NCBI GenBank assembly: GCA_021234155.1
Contig: JAJEKV010000020.1
Location: forward strand, 5,814,563 to 5,878,562
DNA: 64,000 nucleotides
Source of the DNA: Isoetes taiwanensis
Taxonomy: Eukaryota > Streptophyta > Lycopodiopsida > Isoetales > Isoetaceae
Direction: 5' to 3'
How positions within the stretch are numbered: the first letter of the stretch is position 1; every line of letters begins with the position of its first letter. The position numbers and the translations under genes are program-made. The notes under the pieces are model-generated. The model did not search any database. It had not been told where the DNA came from and worked only from the letters and a program-made list of their open reading frames with translations. Of this stretch, positions 1-12,146 are shown piece after piece.

Positions 1-679
1 GTGCTCCTTGTTTTGTTTAATCTTATTTTTGTTTCACAAAATAGACTTTGCTGCCAATCATACATGTAGATTCCATAGTAGAGTGTTACATTCCCAATTT
101 TTTGTAAACAATTTTGCACTTTTGACTACTTCCAATTCTTTCGTATCTTATGCTTGACACTGATCTCATACTTGAGTTTTCCTTCTCGAATTTGACTTTG
201 TCCTTTGCATTTTCATGTTTATCCATCTAAATCCTTCTCTCAATGTATGATCTCAATATCAGTTTTGACTTTGTTTTTTGCTAATTTACCCTTGACTTTA
301 AGCTTGATTCTTGTTTTGCTCCGTTGTCCATTCCAACGTCGATATCATAATCCTTCAATTGACTTGGCCTCCCTTGACGAGAAGCGCATATCTACAAGTT
401 CATCGTGTTTATCTCAATTTGGTGTCCGACTACAACTTCAAATCCTTTCTTTTTGGTAGATATACTTTGCCATGAATATTTGCATTTGATTTTTTCTTTT
501 TTTGTGCATTTATCTTCATGATTTTTATTTTTACAAGTTCATGCTTATTTGGAGGAGGCCCTCCCTCCCTCCGTTCCTCCCCCTCTCTCTCTTTCTCACG
601 CACAAAAAACACACACACACCCTTTAACATTCTTCCCTTTATACTTTTTGCATTTCAGCATGTTCTTGCATTCATGAAG
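1..679. other. AT-rich non-coding DNA, no gene recognised
   Basis: I see no convincing gene here. The stretch is T-rich. It contains a C/T-rich tract followed by a short CA run at about 553-625. The small open frames are low-complexity and show no protein family features. Confidence 0.6.
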
Positions 680-1045
680 ACCATTGGGTCCAACACATTT
701 AAATTAAAATCCCCCTTAAACCCCCTTTGGTTTGGGTGCATATTCACACGGGGGGTGACTTCGGGCAACGAGAGCTGTTGGATAGGCATATTCACCCCTT
801 ATTCCTTAATCTACACCATACGTAAAGTTCGTCGTTTGTGGGGTATGCAAGTACAAAATTTGCTATACTGTATAACAAGATTTGCAAAATATTATAAGAT
901 TTCAAGCGGAATACTATATGGTGTTGATTTCGTACGTGCAAAATACAATTATGAGGGCTCTCGCTGCCCTACGTCACCCCCCGTGTGAATATGCACCCAA
1001 ACCAAAGGGGGTTTAAGTTAATTTAAATGTGTTGGACCCAATGGT
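680..1045. repeat. Foldback element with ~100-bp inverted arms
   Basis: The left arm begins ACCATTGGGTCCAACAC and runs through GGGTGCATATTCACACGGGGGG to about 785. The right arm, about 945-1045, is its reverse complement with a few mismatches. About 160 bp lie between the arms. The left arm and centre recur in the same orientation at 61770-62022, at the far end of the long inverted repeat, so this foldback appears to be the terminal part of that larger structure. No coding capacity is seen. Confidence 0.8.
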
Positions 1046-1109
1046 TGTGTTAATTAATGTCAATGGTAGTTATGTGTTGGTTGTTAATGTCAATAGTTGT
1101 TATGTGGTA
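1046..1109 (+). repeat. Left arm of long inverted repeat, outer piece
   Basis: The 64 bp after the foldback, rich in repeated TTAATGTCAATGGTTGTTATGTG-like units, match the reverse complement of about 61706-61769. LINE-A starts directly after it, and the long inverted repeat resumes at 7036. The LINE therefore separates the outer piece from the inner piece of this arm. Confidence 0.7.
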
Positions 1110-1124
1110 CATGAGACGGAATCG

Positions 1125-3479
1125 ATGGATGATGTGGCGATGGATGAGGCGGGCGGTCGGGCGGCTGCTGTTCAGGAGGCAGCAGCAATTGCTGCTGCAA
1201 TCGATCGTGGAGGGGCTCCCGGTGGCCCCAATTTAGCTGGTCGGGTCCAGGAGGCGTCGACTCTGGCATCTAGGGCAAAAGCCCCATTTCTTTCTGCTGC
1301 TTCTGCTACTGCAGAAGAAGGAACCGACCAGGGGAGGGCATGTATTACCTTGAAATTTTGCCCATCCTTAATTTCTGGATCGGTGTTGGGTTTGGAGGCA
1401 GAAGCCCCAATTTCTGATGTAGATTTAGGTGGAGACGAGCAATCGGTGGTCCAGGTTCTTTCTAAATCGACAGTAGGAGCAGACAAGGCTCTAAACCGAT
1501 GCATAAATGCCTTGGAGGCAATACCAAAGCAGGGAGATACTAAGGAGGGGGATCAACAAGCAAAGAAAAAACTAGATGAAAACAAGCTGTTGGAGCTGAG
1601 GCAGAAATCTGCTGCAAGAGTAGACTCAATACTAGCATAGCATAACAAGATTCAAATGGAATCAACAAGGAAAGCACCAAAGGGTCAACAAATAAGCGCT
1701 ACAAGTAAGCCCTCTGTTCATTCGGATAGTCCAATGTCTAAAATGCAAAACTCAAAAGCGTTAGAAATGGAAGTCGGAAATCAGGAAGCTAGTGGCACTC
1801 CAAATGATGTAGAAAAGTCCACCAAGGAACAAACACCCAATGAGACAGTTAATCTAGACAAATCTGTTGATTATTCATCTCTAGAAAGCAGGGTAGTAAA
1901 CAGGGGAAAGAATGCTGGATCAGAGCATCATAGTGATGGGAATGATGCTAGCCTAGGGAATTTTACACAAAATATGGGGATTCATCCAAAAGGTTCAGCT
2001 TGGAAAGGGCAGGATTCAGTGAGTATAGTGAACAAGCCGAGATTCTCGGAGTGGATTCAAAAGCAAACCCATGCTACTAACAGAAGCACAAGAGTCACGG
2101 AGGCTCTCCAAGCATTACAGAAAGGTCTCGTTCAGAACCCTGGGGTAGTAACTACAAATACTGAGCCTGGATTGATGAATGGCATTAATGCGGAGACAGA
2201 AGGTAATTTCCCAGTGGCTGAAATTGATCACGAGATGCACAAAAGGTATCTGGAAAGTTTGATCTCGCGCTCAGTAGTGGGCTTCTTTACTGGGCGCTTC
2301 CTGGACTTGCGCAGATTAAATTCATGGCTATCAGCTCACCTAAAGAGGTTAGGTTTGCCCTAACACCAATCGCTAAAGGCACTGGGTAACAACTTTTTTC
2401 TCATCATGTTTGACAGTGAAGCAGTTGTGGATAGATTAGTTGCTCGTGCAGCAGACCCATTTGCAGGAGGCTTCATTTTGTACCAGTTTTACATGCCAGG
2501 CTTTCTCCCTAATAAGCTTTCCGCTATCAAAATCCCTTGCTATCTTCCACCAGATCTATTAGTCCCAGAGTTCCTAAAATCTATTGCCAACACGTTGGGC
2601 TCATATGTATCTCACTCTATTGCCAAAGGGCCTAGAATCTGTGTTGCTATCACAGCCAACATGCAGATCCCCAAAGGAGTGATTGTGAAAAGTGGAATGT
2701 GTTGCTTTAAGTTTTTACTCAAGCTATTAAATGGATGGGAAATAAGGAGGATGTTCCCCAATGTGGAACTTGAAGAAGCGATCAAACCAAGCCATGCAAA
2801 TGTCAATGATCAAAATGCCTCCGAGGGCAATGACAGAGAGCATGTGCATGTGACTGAAGATGACACACAAAGAGAAGCCCCTCAAGGGACACATGTTCCC
2901 TTCCAGGTTGCGGTCACTCCCCCATTTACTCCCGCTCCCAAACCAGCTTTCGCTACCCCTTCTTCATCCGGTGTGCCTGGAAACGCGACCCCGAGTGTGC
3001 CAAGTTCTAAAGTGGACGGGGAGAATCAATGGCAAGTGGTGGCCTCCAAACATGGTATAAGAGCTAGAAATCTGGCAAGGAAGTCTAGAGGCTCTCATGA
3101 CATGGTGAACTCAAAATGTGCAGACTCCCCCCAACCAATGTCAGCTCTGTCTAAATATATCTCAGAGGTATCTTCTACTGAGAAGGGGGTTCTCGCAGGT
3201 ACGATAACCAAGAATACACGAGGAGCAAGGCTCCTTGAATCAGCTCTGGGGAATCATAAAGGCAACTCCAATTGGGCAGATACTGATACAGATACAGTAG
3301 ATGACATGGAGATGCTAGAGAACCCATTTGCTCTAATAGGTAAGAAAAATAAGTTGGATGCAAATATGAGTCCAGATAACTTAGGTGAGATGAAAAGGAA
3401 GAAAGCTTCGACCTCTTCCTTTAGCATCTCCGCTGATGCCAATGGTATAGTTGGCCGTCCCACAACTCTCAACTTATGA
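1125..3479 (+). pseudogene. LINE-A ORF1 (DUF4283 RNA-binding-like protein), two in-frame stops
   Basis: ORF1 probably binds the LINE RNA as part of the ribonucleoprotein. The reading frame is continuous from the ATG at 1125 to the TGA at 3477-3479, except for in-frame TAG at 1638-1640 and TAA at 2361-2363. The first third is Ala/Gly/Glu-rich and looks disordered. A DUF4283-like domain lies at about 2406-2800, with the pattern ...LPPDLLVPEFLKSIANTLG... and GPRICVAI...KGVIVKSG, followed by a Pro/Ser-rich linker and a basic tail. I see no CCHC zinc knuckle. An alternative GTG start further upstream would lie in the inverted-repeat sequence, so the ATG at 1125 is preferred. The same domain recurs in LINE-B ORF1 at 13674. 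Confidence 0.8.
3476..3479 (+). promoter_or_regulatory. ORF1 stop / ORF2 start overlap (ATGA)
   Basis: The ORF2 ATG (3476-3478) overlaps the ORF1 TGA (3477-3479) in the sequence CTTATGATT. The same TTATGA arrangement is found in LINE-B (15935-15938). Such overlaps allow termination-reinitiation of ORF2 translation. The overlap is seen directly; the mechanism is inferred. Confidence 0.7.
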
Positions 3480-6168
3480 TTATTGTCTCATGGAATTTGC
3501 GTGGCATCAAGGGTGTTCTTAAGCGTGGGCGAGTGTTAGCAGCTATCAGGTCTATGAAGGCGGATGTCATCCTTCTACAGGAGCATAGACTTCCAGACTT
3601 TGAGGCCATGTCTATTGGCAGTTAATTACTCCTCCTTTAGTTGTGCGGCTGAAGGAACTAAAGGAGGCACTTGTATCTTATGGAAGGGACAAGTTCAAAA
3701 GTATCAATATGCAGGGGGAAGTGGTAGATGGCAGGTTGTAATTTTTGAAACAAATAACTGTATGTGGGGGCTCATCAACATTTATGCCTCTAATATACCT
3801 GCAGAGAGGGCAGCTATGTGGAGAGAGATTGAGCTCTGGATAACTCATCATGGTTTTGGAGTTGAAAACTGGATCCTTGGAGGGGATCTGAATATGACAG
3901 ATATATGGGATCAAAAAATTGGGTTGCACAGGAATTTGCTACAAGATGAAGAAGTTACGTGGAACTCTCTTTTAAACAGCATTGGCTTCTCCCTAATTCC
4001 TCCATCTAACGCTGCATTTTCCTGGTCTAATAAACAGAAGGGGCATGACAGAGTATACTGCCTACTAGACAGGTTCTACATGGCTAATAGGACAACCTCC
4101 TTCATGGACAGATGTTATGTTGAAGGAGAGCTTGCTCTCTCGCATTCAGACCATGTGCCACAAAAGCTAGTGCTGGAGAGTATCCCTACTAAGAGAAGAG
4201 GATGGAATGTGCCTTTCAAGTTTAATACCTCCCTACTAGGGAAGGAGGCATTCTGCAGACCCTTTAGGACTTTCCTGGCTTCTCTAACTAATACGGAATG
4301 CCTCCCTTCCATGAAGGCTTGGGTCAAAAAGATTAGTCTTATGAAAATGTGGATCAAGAAATGGGGCAAGGAGAAGTGCTTGGAATTCAAGAAAGAAAAA
4401 AATGCCGTGTATAACCTTCTAAGGGGCGGTCCAAGCGGGGATCATTACTTGATCCCCATAACAGAGACAAGCAATCCTTAGAGGAGGAACTGGAAACAAA
4501 AGCCAAAGCTATTGAGGAGGAGGAAGCTAGGGGGGCTGCGGTTCGTGTCAAAACAAAGTGGTACGCAGAGTCAGACCATGAAATCTAAGTGCTTCTTTAG
4601 AATGGCAGGGGCCAGATTAGCAGAGAACAGTATCACTTCAATTAAGGATAACTGTCAAAATATACTTATTGATCCCGGGGGTATCAAGGCGTTTATTCGG
4701 GACAGCTTTCAGGCTCAATTCAAAGCAGACAATCTCCCATCCTCATATCAATCCCAAATCTCTCTTCGGTTGGCCCAGATTGATTGGGCGCATAAGATTA
4801 CTGTGGATGACAACCAAACTTTATTGCGTCAGCCGGGCGAAGAGGAGATATTTAAAGTACTATGCTCTCTGGCCTCTACTAAGTCCCCAGGCCCTGATGG
4901 CTTTCCTCCTGGGACGCGCTTGGACCAGACTTTGTGAAGGCTATTTGGAAGGCTTGGTCCTCTTGCTCATTACATCCTACTCTAGCGGCAGGATTCATCA
5001 CCCTGGTCCCTAAAGTTTCTAGACCTCTATCACTTGGGGAGTGGCGTCCCATTGCACTAACAAATGTCTTATACAAGGTAATCATGAAAGGCATCGCCAA
5101 CCGTCTTAAGCCTATCTTAAACAGGGTTATTGGAAGGGAGCAACCAGCTTTTCTGCCAAGTAGATATATTTTGGACAATTACCTAGCGGCTAGAGAATGA
5201 TTGCACTGGTGCAGATCTACACGGCAAAGCTGTGTACTTATTAAGATGGATTTTAGAAAGGCCTATGACTCCCTTAGGTGGGATGGCCTGCGAGAAGTTA
5301 TGAGCCACATGGGATTCAATAAGCAGTTCATCGACATCTCAATGGGAATGAACAAATTTGCCTCTGCATCTGTCTTGGTTAATGGTGAACCTTCTGGTCT
5401 CTTTGATCTCAGGAAGGGTATTAGGCAGGGCTGCCCGCTTGCCCCATACCTTTTTTTTTAATTATGGCCAACCTTCTCACAAGGATGGTTAATCTCAAAG
5501 CCTTGGAAGGGGGCATCAATGGTCTGGTTTTACCGAGTCAAGCCGAAAAACTCACAATCATGCAATATGCGGATGACACCTTTATGTTCCTCAGGTATGA
5601 CGGTGGCAGCTTTCACTCCTTTCATGAGATATTGATTGCGTTTGAGGTTATATCAGGCATAGGGCTAAATGCCACCTAATGTACCATTTTATGGGCTTTA
5701 GAGGGAGATATTGACCCTCGTGCTAATGGATTGGGCTTCCCAGTCGTGGCTGCAGGGGAAACAGTTAAGCTATTGGGTTTGCCCCTTTCTGTCTCAGATA
5801 ATATGAAGGGTCTCTGGGCTCCTATTTTAGACAAACTTAGAAGAAAAGGTTGGGTTATGGTCTTCTAAAGGATTATCTGTAGCAGGAAGAGTAACAGTTG
5901 CTAATGCTGTTCTGGCCAGCTCTCACATATATTCCTCGTCAGTGATGGTAGCCCAGAAAGGAATATATAATCAAATACAGGTCATCATTAGAAAGTTCAT
6001 TTGAGGGGGTATGGCTAATGTTGCTTGGTCCGAGCTATGTAGAGATAAAAGGGATGGAGGGATTGGATGTAAGGACCCTTTCACGCAGGCTCAAGCTCTG
6101 GTGGCCAGATTTGTCTGGCGAGTTTTACAAGGGGGTACATCTCCTGCTTTGGCATTTGTTAAGCACTG

Positions 6169-6266
6169 GTTTGATCTGTGCAGGATTCAAGGTAAACCAT
6201 CTCTTCCTAGGGATGAAGTTTGATCTGTGCAGGATTCAAGGTAAACCATCTCTTCCTAGGGATGAA
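6169..6266 (+). repeat. 49-bp perfect tandem duplication in LINE-A ORF2
   Basis: Two identical 49-bp units (6169-6217 and 6218-6266), beginning GTTTGATCTGTGCAGGATTC, lie head to tail. The duplication shifts the ORF2 frame by one base. Confidence 0.9.
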
Positions 6267-7035
6267 CTAGGAGCCTCTTTTTGTAACTTTAAGGTGGCCC
6301 CTGGCACTTCCCCAGTCATGAGGCGTATTCTTCATGCTTGGAGGAAGGTGCAAACTGTATGCTCCCTCTTGACTATACCTCAAGAGGCTAGAAAAGTCAG
6401 TATATTCTGGAACATTCATGTATGGGAAGAGAATGGACGTCCCTTGGCATTAGTTCATCCTCGCATCTTTAAGAAATGGCGAGACCATGGGATCTTAAAA
6501 TTGCAGCATCTTTGGGAAAATGATAGATGGATCTCTTGGATGGAATTTAGACTCAAAGTGCAAAGAGCAGGGGAGGGAGATAGAAAGATACTACGCAAAA
6601 TTCTAGATAATGTTAAGCTTCTCTCAGGGGCTACTGGTCCTGAGGAAAAGTGGTCCTGTGCAGGTAAGGAGACATACAATGTTGCAAATATCTATCGGGC
6701 CCTTTGTGATGGCTCTCCTCTTAAAGCAGAGGCTAGGCTTCAAGTGAATGGATCAGTGGCTAAGCTCCTCTTAGCAAATTCCTGGAAAACCTTATGCTCT
6801 AGGAGAATACAATTTTTTAGATGGGAGGCTCTCCAAGGAGGTCTCAACACTAAAGTGAAGCTGGTCCATAAAGGAATTGTGTCTACAGACCAATGTCCTC
6901 TTGGGTGCCAGGCTAGCGAATCTCTTTCACATCTCTTCTTCTGTCCAAAAATTATTGAATTCTGGTATTGGGTGTGCCCTATTATGAGACTACATATACA
7001 CCAACTTGGGTGGCCGAACGTTGTTATGATCTCTC

Positions 7036-8046
7036 CCCTCCCGTGTGAATATGCACCCAAACCACAGGGGGTTTTAGGGGGGATTTAATTTTTATATGTT
7101 GGATGTTAATGGTTTGTGTTGCAAAAAAAAAAAAAAAAAAAAATTGGCCCCTTCGAGGCCTTAGAGACGTCATCCCACCCCCCCAGAATTTTAGAATTCA
7201 AACCAGAAAAAAAAACTAGAATTCATTTGAGGCTTTCATCACCTGTAGCTTTTGAATTTGATCACAATAAAGCAAATAGAACATAAGTAAAAGTTACCAT
7301 AAAGATAGAGCGGATTGATCCCATTAAGTCATAAAGTTTGCAACACCCATACACAAACATTTTTCAACTGGAATTTAACAGCAGCCTTTGGCCTCCATGG
7401 ATTCTTGTGGTGAGAAACCAAAGTGGGAAACTTTTCTGCTTGTTAGCACAAGGATCTAGAAGCCTTGGAATTTGCTTAATAACTGCCTCAAAATCTAAAA
7501 ATGCATGGTAATTTTTTGCAAGCTTCATTCGGAATGAGCCATAAAACAATATTCAATAGCGCAATCCTGTATTAATCAGCTGGTAGGATGTGAAAGCCTA
7601 CCAAACCCGGCAGATAAATTGCTGTTTTAACATAGATAACTTAGTCAAACATATCCATATCATACACCGTCAAAACGTTCTCAGAGAGAGCTTTCCAACG
7701 CAATAAAAATCATCTCAAACAGAGCTTTGGATCAAAAGTTATGATAAGAAATGTGTTGCCGGCAGGGAACTGCACTACATGCACCCTTCAAGCCCACAAA
7801 AAGTGGGCTTTTGTTGTGAGCCATTGGTTGTTGACCATTATGCACCACACGCACAAAAAAAGGGCTTTTGTTGTGAGCCATTGGTTGTTGACCATTGGAA
7901 AAAAAAGGCTAAAATCAATGGCTCAGAAATGGTGCACTCTAGATGTACGCATTAGTACATCCATTTGAATACATCACGAAATCATAGGAAAACCTTAGTG
8001 AAAAGCGTACAAAAACACAAAGAAAACCCCCTGTTATGCTACATAT
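7036..8046 (+). repeat. Left arm of long inverted repeat, inner 1-kb piece
   Basis: This kilobase is the reverse complement of about 60671-61705, with scattered small indels. It includes the A-rich run after GTGTTGC, the segments around CCTCCATGGATTCTTGTGG and CATATCCATATCATACAC, and the end at AACCCCCTGTTATGCTACATAT. The arms are about 53 kb apart in this assembly. I see no coding sequence. The arms could be terminal repeats of a large foldback-type element or two copies in opposite orientation. Confidence 0.85.
7789..7899 (-). repeat. Two copies of a ~57-bp tandem unit within the inverted repeat
   Basis: Two imperfect units of GGGCTTTTGTTGTGAGCCAT followed by TGGTTGTTGACCATTATGCA lie here. 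The matching part of the right arm (60825-60999) has three units, so the two arms differ in copy number. Confidence 0.75.
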
Positions 8047-9133
8047 TGATTCAGTTCTTTGACCTAGCTATTCAATATTTCATGCGAGTATATTTTGACC
8101 TAGATATTCAGTATTTCATGAGAGTATCTTTTATATATGGGTTTTCGTATTTTCGGCACTTTAGCCCTTATTCTATCCATCCATTGCCCTTTCATATTTT
8201 CGTATATATTTGCCATATTTTTTCTAGACCACCTTCATACATACCTATTATGTGTTCCCATGTTTTTGGGCATCTAGACTTGCGCTTGGTTTTGTGAGAA
8301 TCATCACCAGACATTATTTTGAGTTTTTGGCTTTACCTGCATATCAAGTATGCGGCATTTTTTCTACCCGTTAGAACAACATTGAGTATTTATGAACATG
8401 GTTTTATATTGAGCGAATTCTAGTTTGGTATAATGCTTTTGTAATAGTTTTGCATGGTTCTCGTTTTTTTATGAAATCAGATCACTGGCCATTTATTAAG
8501 AAGATCCTTTTTTTCAATCGTTCATGAATAATTCATTGAGTTTTTCATCTTCCTAGTTGCTCACAGTTTGATATGGTTTAGTAACGGGAACAATGTTCCT
8601 TTTTACGTCCTCTATTTCTGGTAAGGTTATAGCCATTCAATTGTTTACTTTATTCCCTAGTTTAATTTGTTGGATCTTGATTGGTACTTCTACTTATTTT
8701 CTAGTAACCTCATTTTTTACCTTCCTTGTCTGACCTTCTATTTTCCTTTCTCTTTTTGAATCCATTTTGACACCGAACCAAACCCGAACCCGACCTTGGC
8801 CCCAACCTCGGCCATGACCTTGCCCTCGTTTTGCATTATGGTGTGGCCTTCTGCTGCTTGATTCTTTTCCTGTGGTGAGCTTCACCAGACTTTTTTGTCT
8901 GTCCTTTGTTCGACTCATTCTTTGTCTTCCACGTTTTGTAAGCATTTTATATGTTGGATCTTCAAGGATATTTTCAGTACACCTCGTCATTATTATATTT
9001 TGACTTTTCTGATACTTGGCTTTATCTAAGTATAAAGTATATTGGGTTTTCTCTACACTGTTAGAATTACATTGAGATATTTGTATATTGCGTTTTTACG
9101 GTGACGGATTCTTCATTAGGAAGGAAGGAAGGA
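8047..9133. other. AT-rich non-coding DNA, no gene recognised
   Basis: No gene is supported. A 98-codon minus-strand frame at 8694-8990 is basic and low-complexity and resembles nothing I know. GGAAGGAAGGAA occurs at about 9119-9133, just before a tandem duplication. Confidence 0.6.
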
Positions 9134-9239
9134 AAGCGGTTCATATTGGAATGGCATTTCTAGACATTTTGTTTTTTCCACGGGGCAAGCGGTTCATATT
9201 GGAATGGCATTTCTAGACATTTTGTTTTTTCCACGAGGT
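9134..9239 (+). repeat. 53-bp tandem duplication
   Basis: Two nearly identical units start AAGCGGTTCATATTGGAATG at 9134 and 9187. Each ends in TTTTTTCCACG(A/G)GG. They are non-coding. Confidence 0.85.
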
Positions 9240-9497
9240 GCTATGATAGTTGATCCATATTTGATATTGCATTTCTGGACATGGTTTTAGATAAGATGTT
9301 ACATTTATTCAACGATGTCATTTATGCTCTAGGGTTGATTTCCCATTACTACGCAATAATGATAGAGACTTCCAACCTATCCTTCACAATAATTTCGATT
9401 AACATTGCCTTTACTTTCCCCTTCTTTATGACATTTTGTTAGGCCTCATGCTACTCTCTTTCTTAACGTCTTGTTTTGGTTCAAGTTACCCTTCTAA

Positions 9498-10236
9498 GGG
9501 TGCCTTCGCACCCGCGGTTAGGTTAAGGTTAAGTTAATTTTGACCTTTAAGTTAAGTTAGTGTTAACTGGATCCTGCCTTCAGACCAAACTTAGTTAAGG
9601 ATTCCGTTAAAATTAGCCTAACGACAGTTCCATGAAATGCATTCGCACATGCCCAATTTAAGTTATCCTTTAAATTAATATAAAGACAACATGTTCATAC
9701 ATGCCTCGTTAAGTTACCTTAGGTTATCATTAAAATGGCCTTAACTGACCTTAAGTGACCTCTTAAGGTCACTTTAACTTTTAGTGTATTTTTTGGATTG
9801 GGTTAATTTTACTAACTTAACCCAACATAGTGCGAACATAATTTTTGTTAACATTTTTATTTAAAAAAATTAACTGACACTTAACTGAAATTCTTAACCC
9901 AATGCTAACTTAATTAGCAGTGCGAACGAAACTTTTACTTAAAAAATAAATTTGTCCTAACTTAAAGGTGGAAACATAGTGCGAACATAATTTCCGTTAA
10001 CATTTTCATTAAAAAAAGTTATGTGACACTTAACTAAAATTCTTAACCCAATGCTAACTTAACTAGTGGCGCGAAACATAGTGCGAACATAATTTCCGTT
10101 AACATTTTCATTAAAAAAAGTTATGTGACACTTAACTAAAATTCTTAACCCAATGCTAACTTAACTAGTGGCGCGAACAAAACTTGTGTTAAAAATTAAA
10201 ATTTATCTTAACTTAACGGCGCGTGCGAAGGTACCC
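9498..10236. mobile_element. Tourist/PIF-Harbinger-like MITE with TAA target duplication
   Basis: The terminal inverted repeats are GGGTGCCTTCGCACCCGCGG on the left and, as reverse complement of the right end, GGGTACCTTCGCACGCGCCG. Both are followed by GTTA(A/G)GTTAAG. TAA flanks the element on both sides (9495-9497 and 10237-10239), as expected for PIF/Harbinger elements, which duplicate a 3-bp TWA target. The 739-bp interior is AT-rich and non-coding, so this is a non-autonomous element. Superfamily assignment rests on the TSD and TIR style only. Confidence 0.75.
9825..10180 (+). repeat. Three ~100-bp tandem units inside the MITE
   Basis: The unit runs CATAGTGCGAACATAATTTC ... TTCTTAACCCAATGCTAACT. 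One diverged copy starts near 9828. Two almost identical copies start near 9974 and 10077. These explain the MITE's unusual length. Confidence 0.8.
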
Positions 10237-10239
10237 TAA

Positions 10240-11784
10240 CCCTATCCTTGACAAGTATATTGTTTTTGGTTTAGCTTTCTCATTCGCATCATTGCCTTAA
10301 CACTAACTTTGTTTTTCCATTATTTACGGCATCTTGGTATGCCTAAGGATATTAAGTGACTTCTTATTTTGGACATCAGTCGATTGCATCCTTCGTGCAT
10401 TATGTGCTTTTCATTTACATTGTCCCTCTTCATATCATGTGTTTCTTTTTCCTGTTTTGAGAGTTGTATATTGGGTTCATAGTTGCTTTCTACCATATTG
10501 GCTTGAAATTTTTTTATAACACATATGCATTTTGAGTAAATTCTATTTCTTTTTTACAACTTTTACTTGAAATTACTTGTTTGCTTCGTCTCATGATTTT
10601 GGTGGTCTTGTTTTCGAAGTCTTTTGCAAATTACTTCCCCTGGTTATTTGATTTGCCATCGGAATGTGTATGGGTACATCTATCATTGCATTTTTAGATT
10701 CTTAGGGTAGTCATTGCCTTGTATTTGTTATTCTCAAAGTATAGTTTGGATTGCCTTCTCCGGTTCGTCATCATTCGTGCCTCTAGAGCTACATTCACAT
10801 TGCTAGGCAGGAATGATACCTACTTTTGGGGGTTATTTCTTTTTAATAATTTGGGTGTTTTGAAGAAAAAGGGTCGTCTAAGCATTTTTCCAGCTCTTGT
10901 GCATATGATTCTATGTTTTCTTGATTAGCCATGTCTTCGGTCGTATATATGGAGCCATTTTTATCCATCATACGATGGCTTACTCAATTTTGTCAAGATA
11001 CAAACATCTTTTATATAGATTTCATGATTTTTTTTTAAGTTGTTTGCATTGGATATGGATATACAATATGTTCTCTTTTCCACGTTTTGTGGTTCACGTC
11101 ATTCTTTTCGGTTTTTCAAATCTAATGGGTTCCATTAATTGTTTTGTTCCTTGTACTGAAGGGTGTTTTAAACATGTTCTGTAGATATTTGTTACAGTGT
11201 CTTTGCTGCTACATTGTTTTCATTTGCCATTTTTCATCCCTTTGTTTTTTGGCTAACCTCATTGCATTTCCATCCCGCCTTTTGGTTCTCTCGTCCTCCA
11301 TCTCCTCTCTCCCCTTGACCATCACCTCCCTTTGATTTAGCTTTCACTTTTTCGACCACCTACATTCTAGCATAGCAATCATACAATTTTCCTGGCTTGA
11401 TCCTCTCTTTTGCTAGACCCACGCTATCTTTAGCTATCTGTGGTAGGGTATGCATTCTGCTCGTCTCTATTGTGCATCTAAATGATTCATGATTCTGTAC
11501 AGTACTTTTTCTCGTCACTTGAGTTTGTAAATGGAAGTTCTCTGGTAATCGGCGCTTTTCTGTGTCCTTTGCAAGTCCCTTGCCAGAATGGCATCGATCT
11601 GACCCATCGGATCATCATCCTTGGAAGGGACGAGCACTTCTTTTTAGTTAGCCAGTTATCGGCATCTTCTCACAGCAACATTCCTTATTGCTCTTTGGTT
11701 CCCTCCCTTGTGTTTTTTCTTTGTGCATTTTGATGTTATTACTCCTAAATATGTTTATGTTAATTTAATATTCTCACTGTTAGC
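10240..11784. other. T-rich non-coding DNA, no gene recognised
   Basis: Many short plus-strand frames rich in Phe, Leu and Ser simply reflect T-richness. None shows a family motif. A 33-bp segment at 11556-11588 (TTTTCTGTGTCCTTTGCAAG...) recurs with a few changes at 12458-12490, which suggests an old direct repeat. Confidence 0.6.
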
Positions 11785-11955
11785 TATTATTCTCCACCTA
11801 CTGGGTGATGCTGCTATTTTCTCTACCTGCTAGGTGATGCTATTTTTATATCCACCCGCTGGGTGATGCTATTTTATTTACCACCCGCTGGGTGATGCTA
11901 TATTCCACCCACTGGGCGATGCTGTTTTTTTATTTCATGCACCAGTTGGTGATGA
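11785..11955 (+). repeat. Degenerate minisatellite, ~35-bp unit
   Basis: Five to six imperfect copies of CCACCCGCTGGGTGATGCTA followed by a T-rich spacer. The units become more similar toward the middle. There is no coding function. Confidence 0.85.
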
Positions 11956-12146
11956 TACTTTTTGGTACTAATGTCTCATGGATGCTTGCGGATTTGTTGG
12001 GTTTTTATTTTCTCTTTTAGGTAGTCGCTTGCCTGCGGTGCGCGTTCTTCTTTTATTTTCTTATGACTTGGGTGTTTTCCATGTGTTTTGTTTTGTCAAG
12101 TTCAAACAATCACGTGGATCTGGTCCGTGTACATTCGACTGCCATA

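Larger units (their letters stand above)
1110..7035 (+). mobile_element. LINE-A, decayed non-LTR retrotransposon (ORF1 + ORF2)
   Basis: This is a plant LINE with a DUF4283-type ORF1 and an ORF2 carrying an endonuclease, a reverse transcriptase and a zinc-binding RT tail, all on the plus strand. Both ORFs contain stops or frameshifts. The element stops abruptly inside the zf-RVT region at 7035, where inverted-repeat sequence (CCGTGTGAATATGCACCC) takes over. No LINE 3' UTR is visible: the A-run at 7122-7143 belongs to the inverted repeat, because it recurs at the right arm. Direct copies of the CCGTGTGAATATGCACCC end lie on both sides (981 and 7040). Confidence 0.85.
3476..7035 (+). pseudogene. 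LINE-A ORF2 (endonuclease + reverse transcriptase), frameshifted
   Basis: ORF2 would nick target DNA and copy the LINE RNA by target-primed reverse transcription. An EEP endonuclease starts with MIIVSWNLRGIKG at 3476, with GDLNM near 3888 and SDHVPQ near 4147. The reverse transcriptase spans about 4880-5690 with EWRPIALTNVLYK, KMDFRKAYDSL and GIRQGCPLAPYLF, and the catalytic YADD is intact at 5566-5577. A zf-RVT zinc-binding segment with Cys/His pattern (CPLGC...HLFFC) lies at about 6770-6990. Frame changes occur near 3615, 4480, 4580, 4920, 5200 and 5460, a TAA follows at 5677, and the C-terminus is missing. It cannot be functional as read. Confidence 0.85.

Noticed and set aside
7122-7143. 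A-run as the poly(A) tail of LINE-A
   Set aside because: The run lies within DNA shared with the right inverted-repeat arm (about 61655-61665), so it belongs to that repeat.
8694-8990. 98-codon basic minus-strand frame
   Set aside because: Low-complexity Arg/Lys/Gly-rich frame in AT-rich DNA without homologous copy or splice context.
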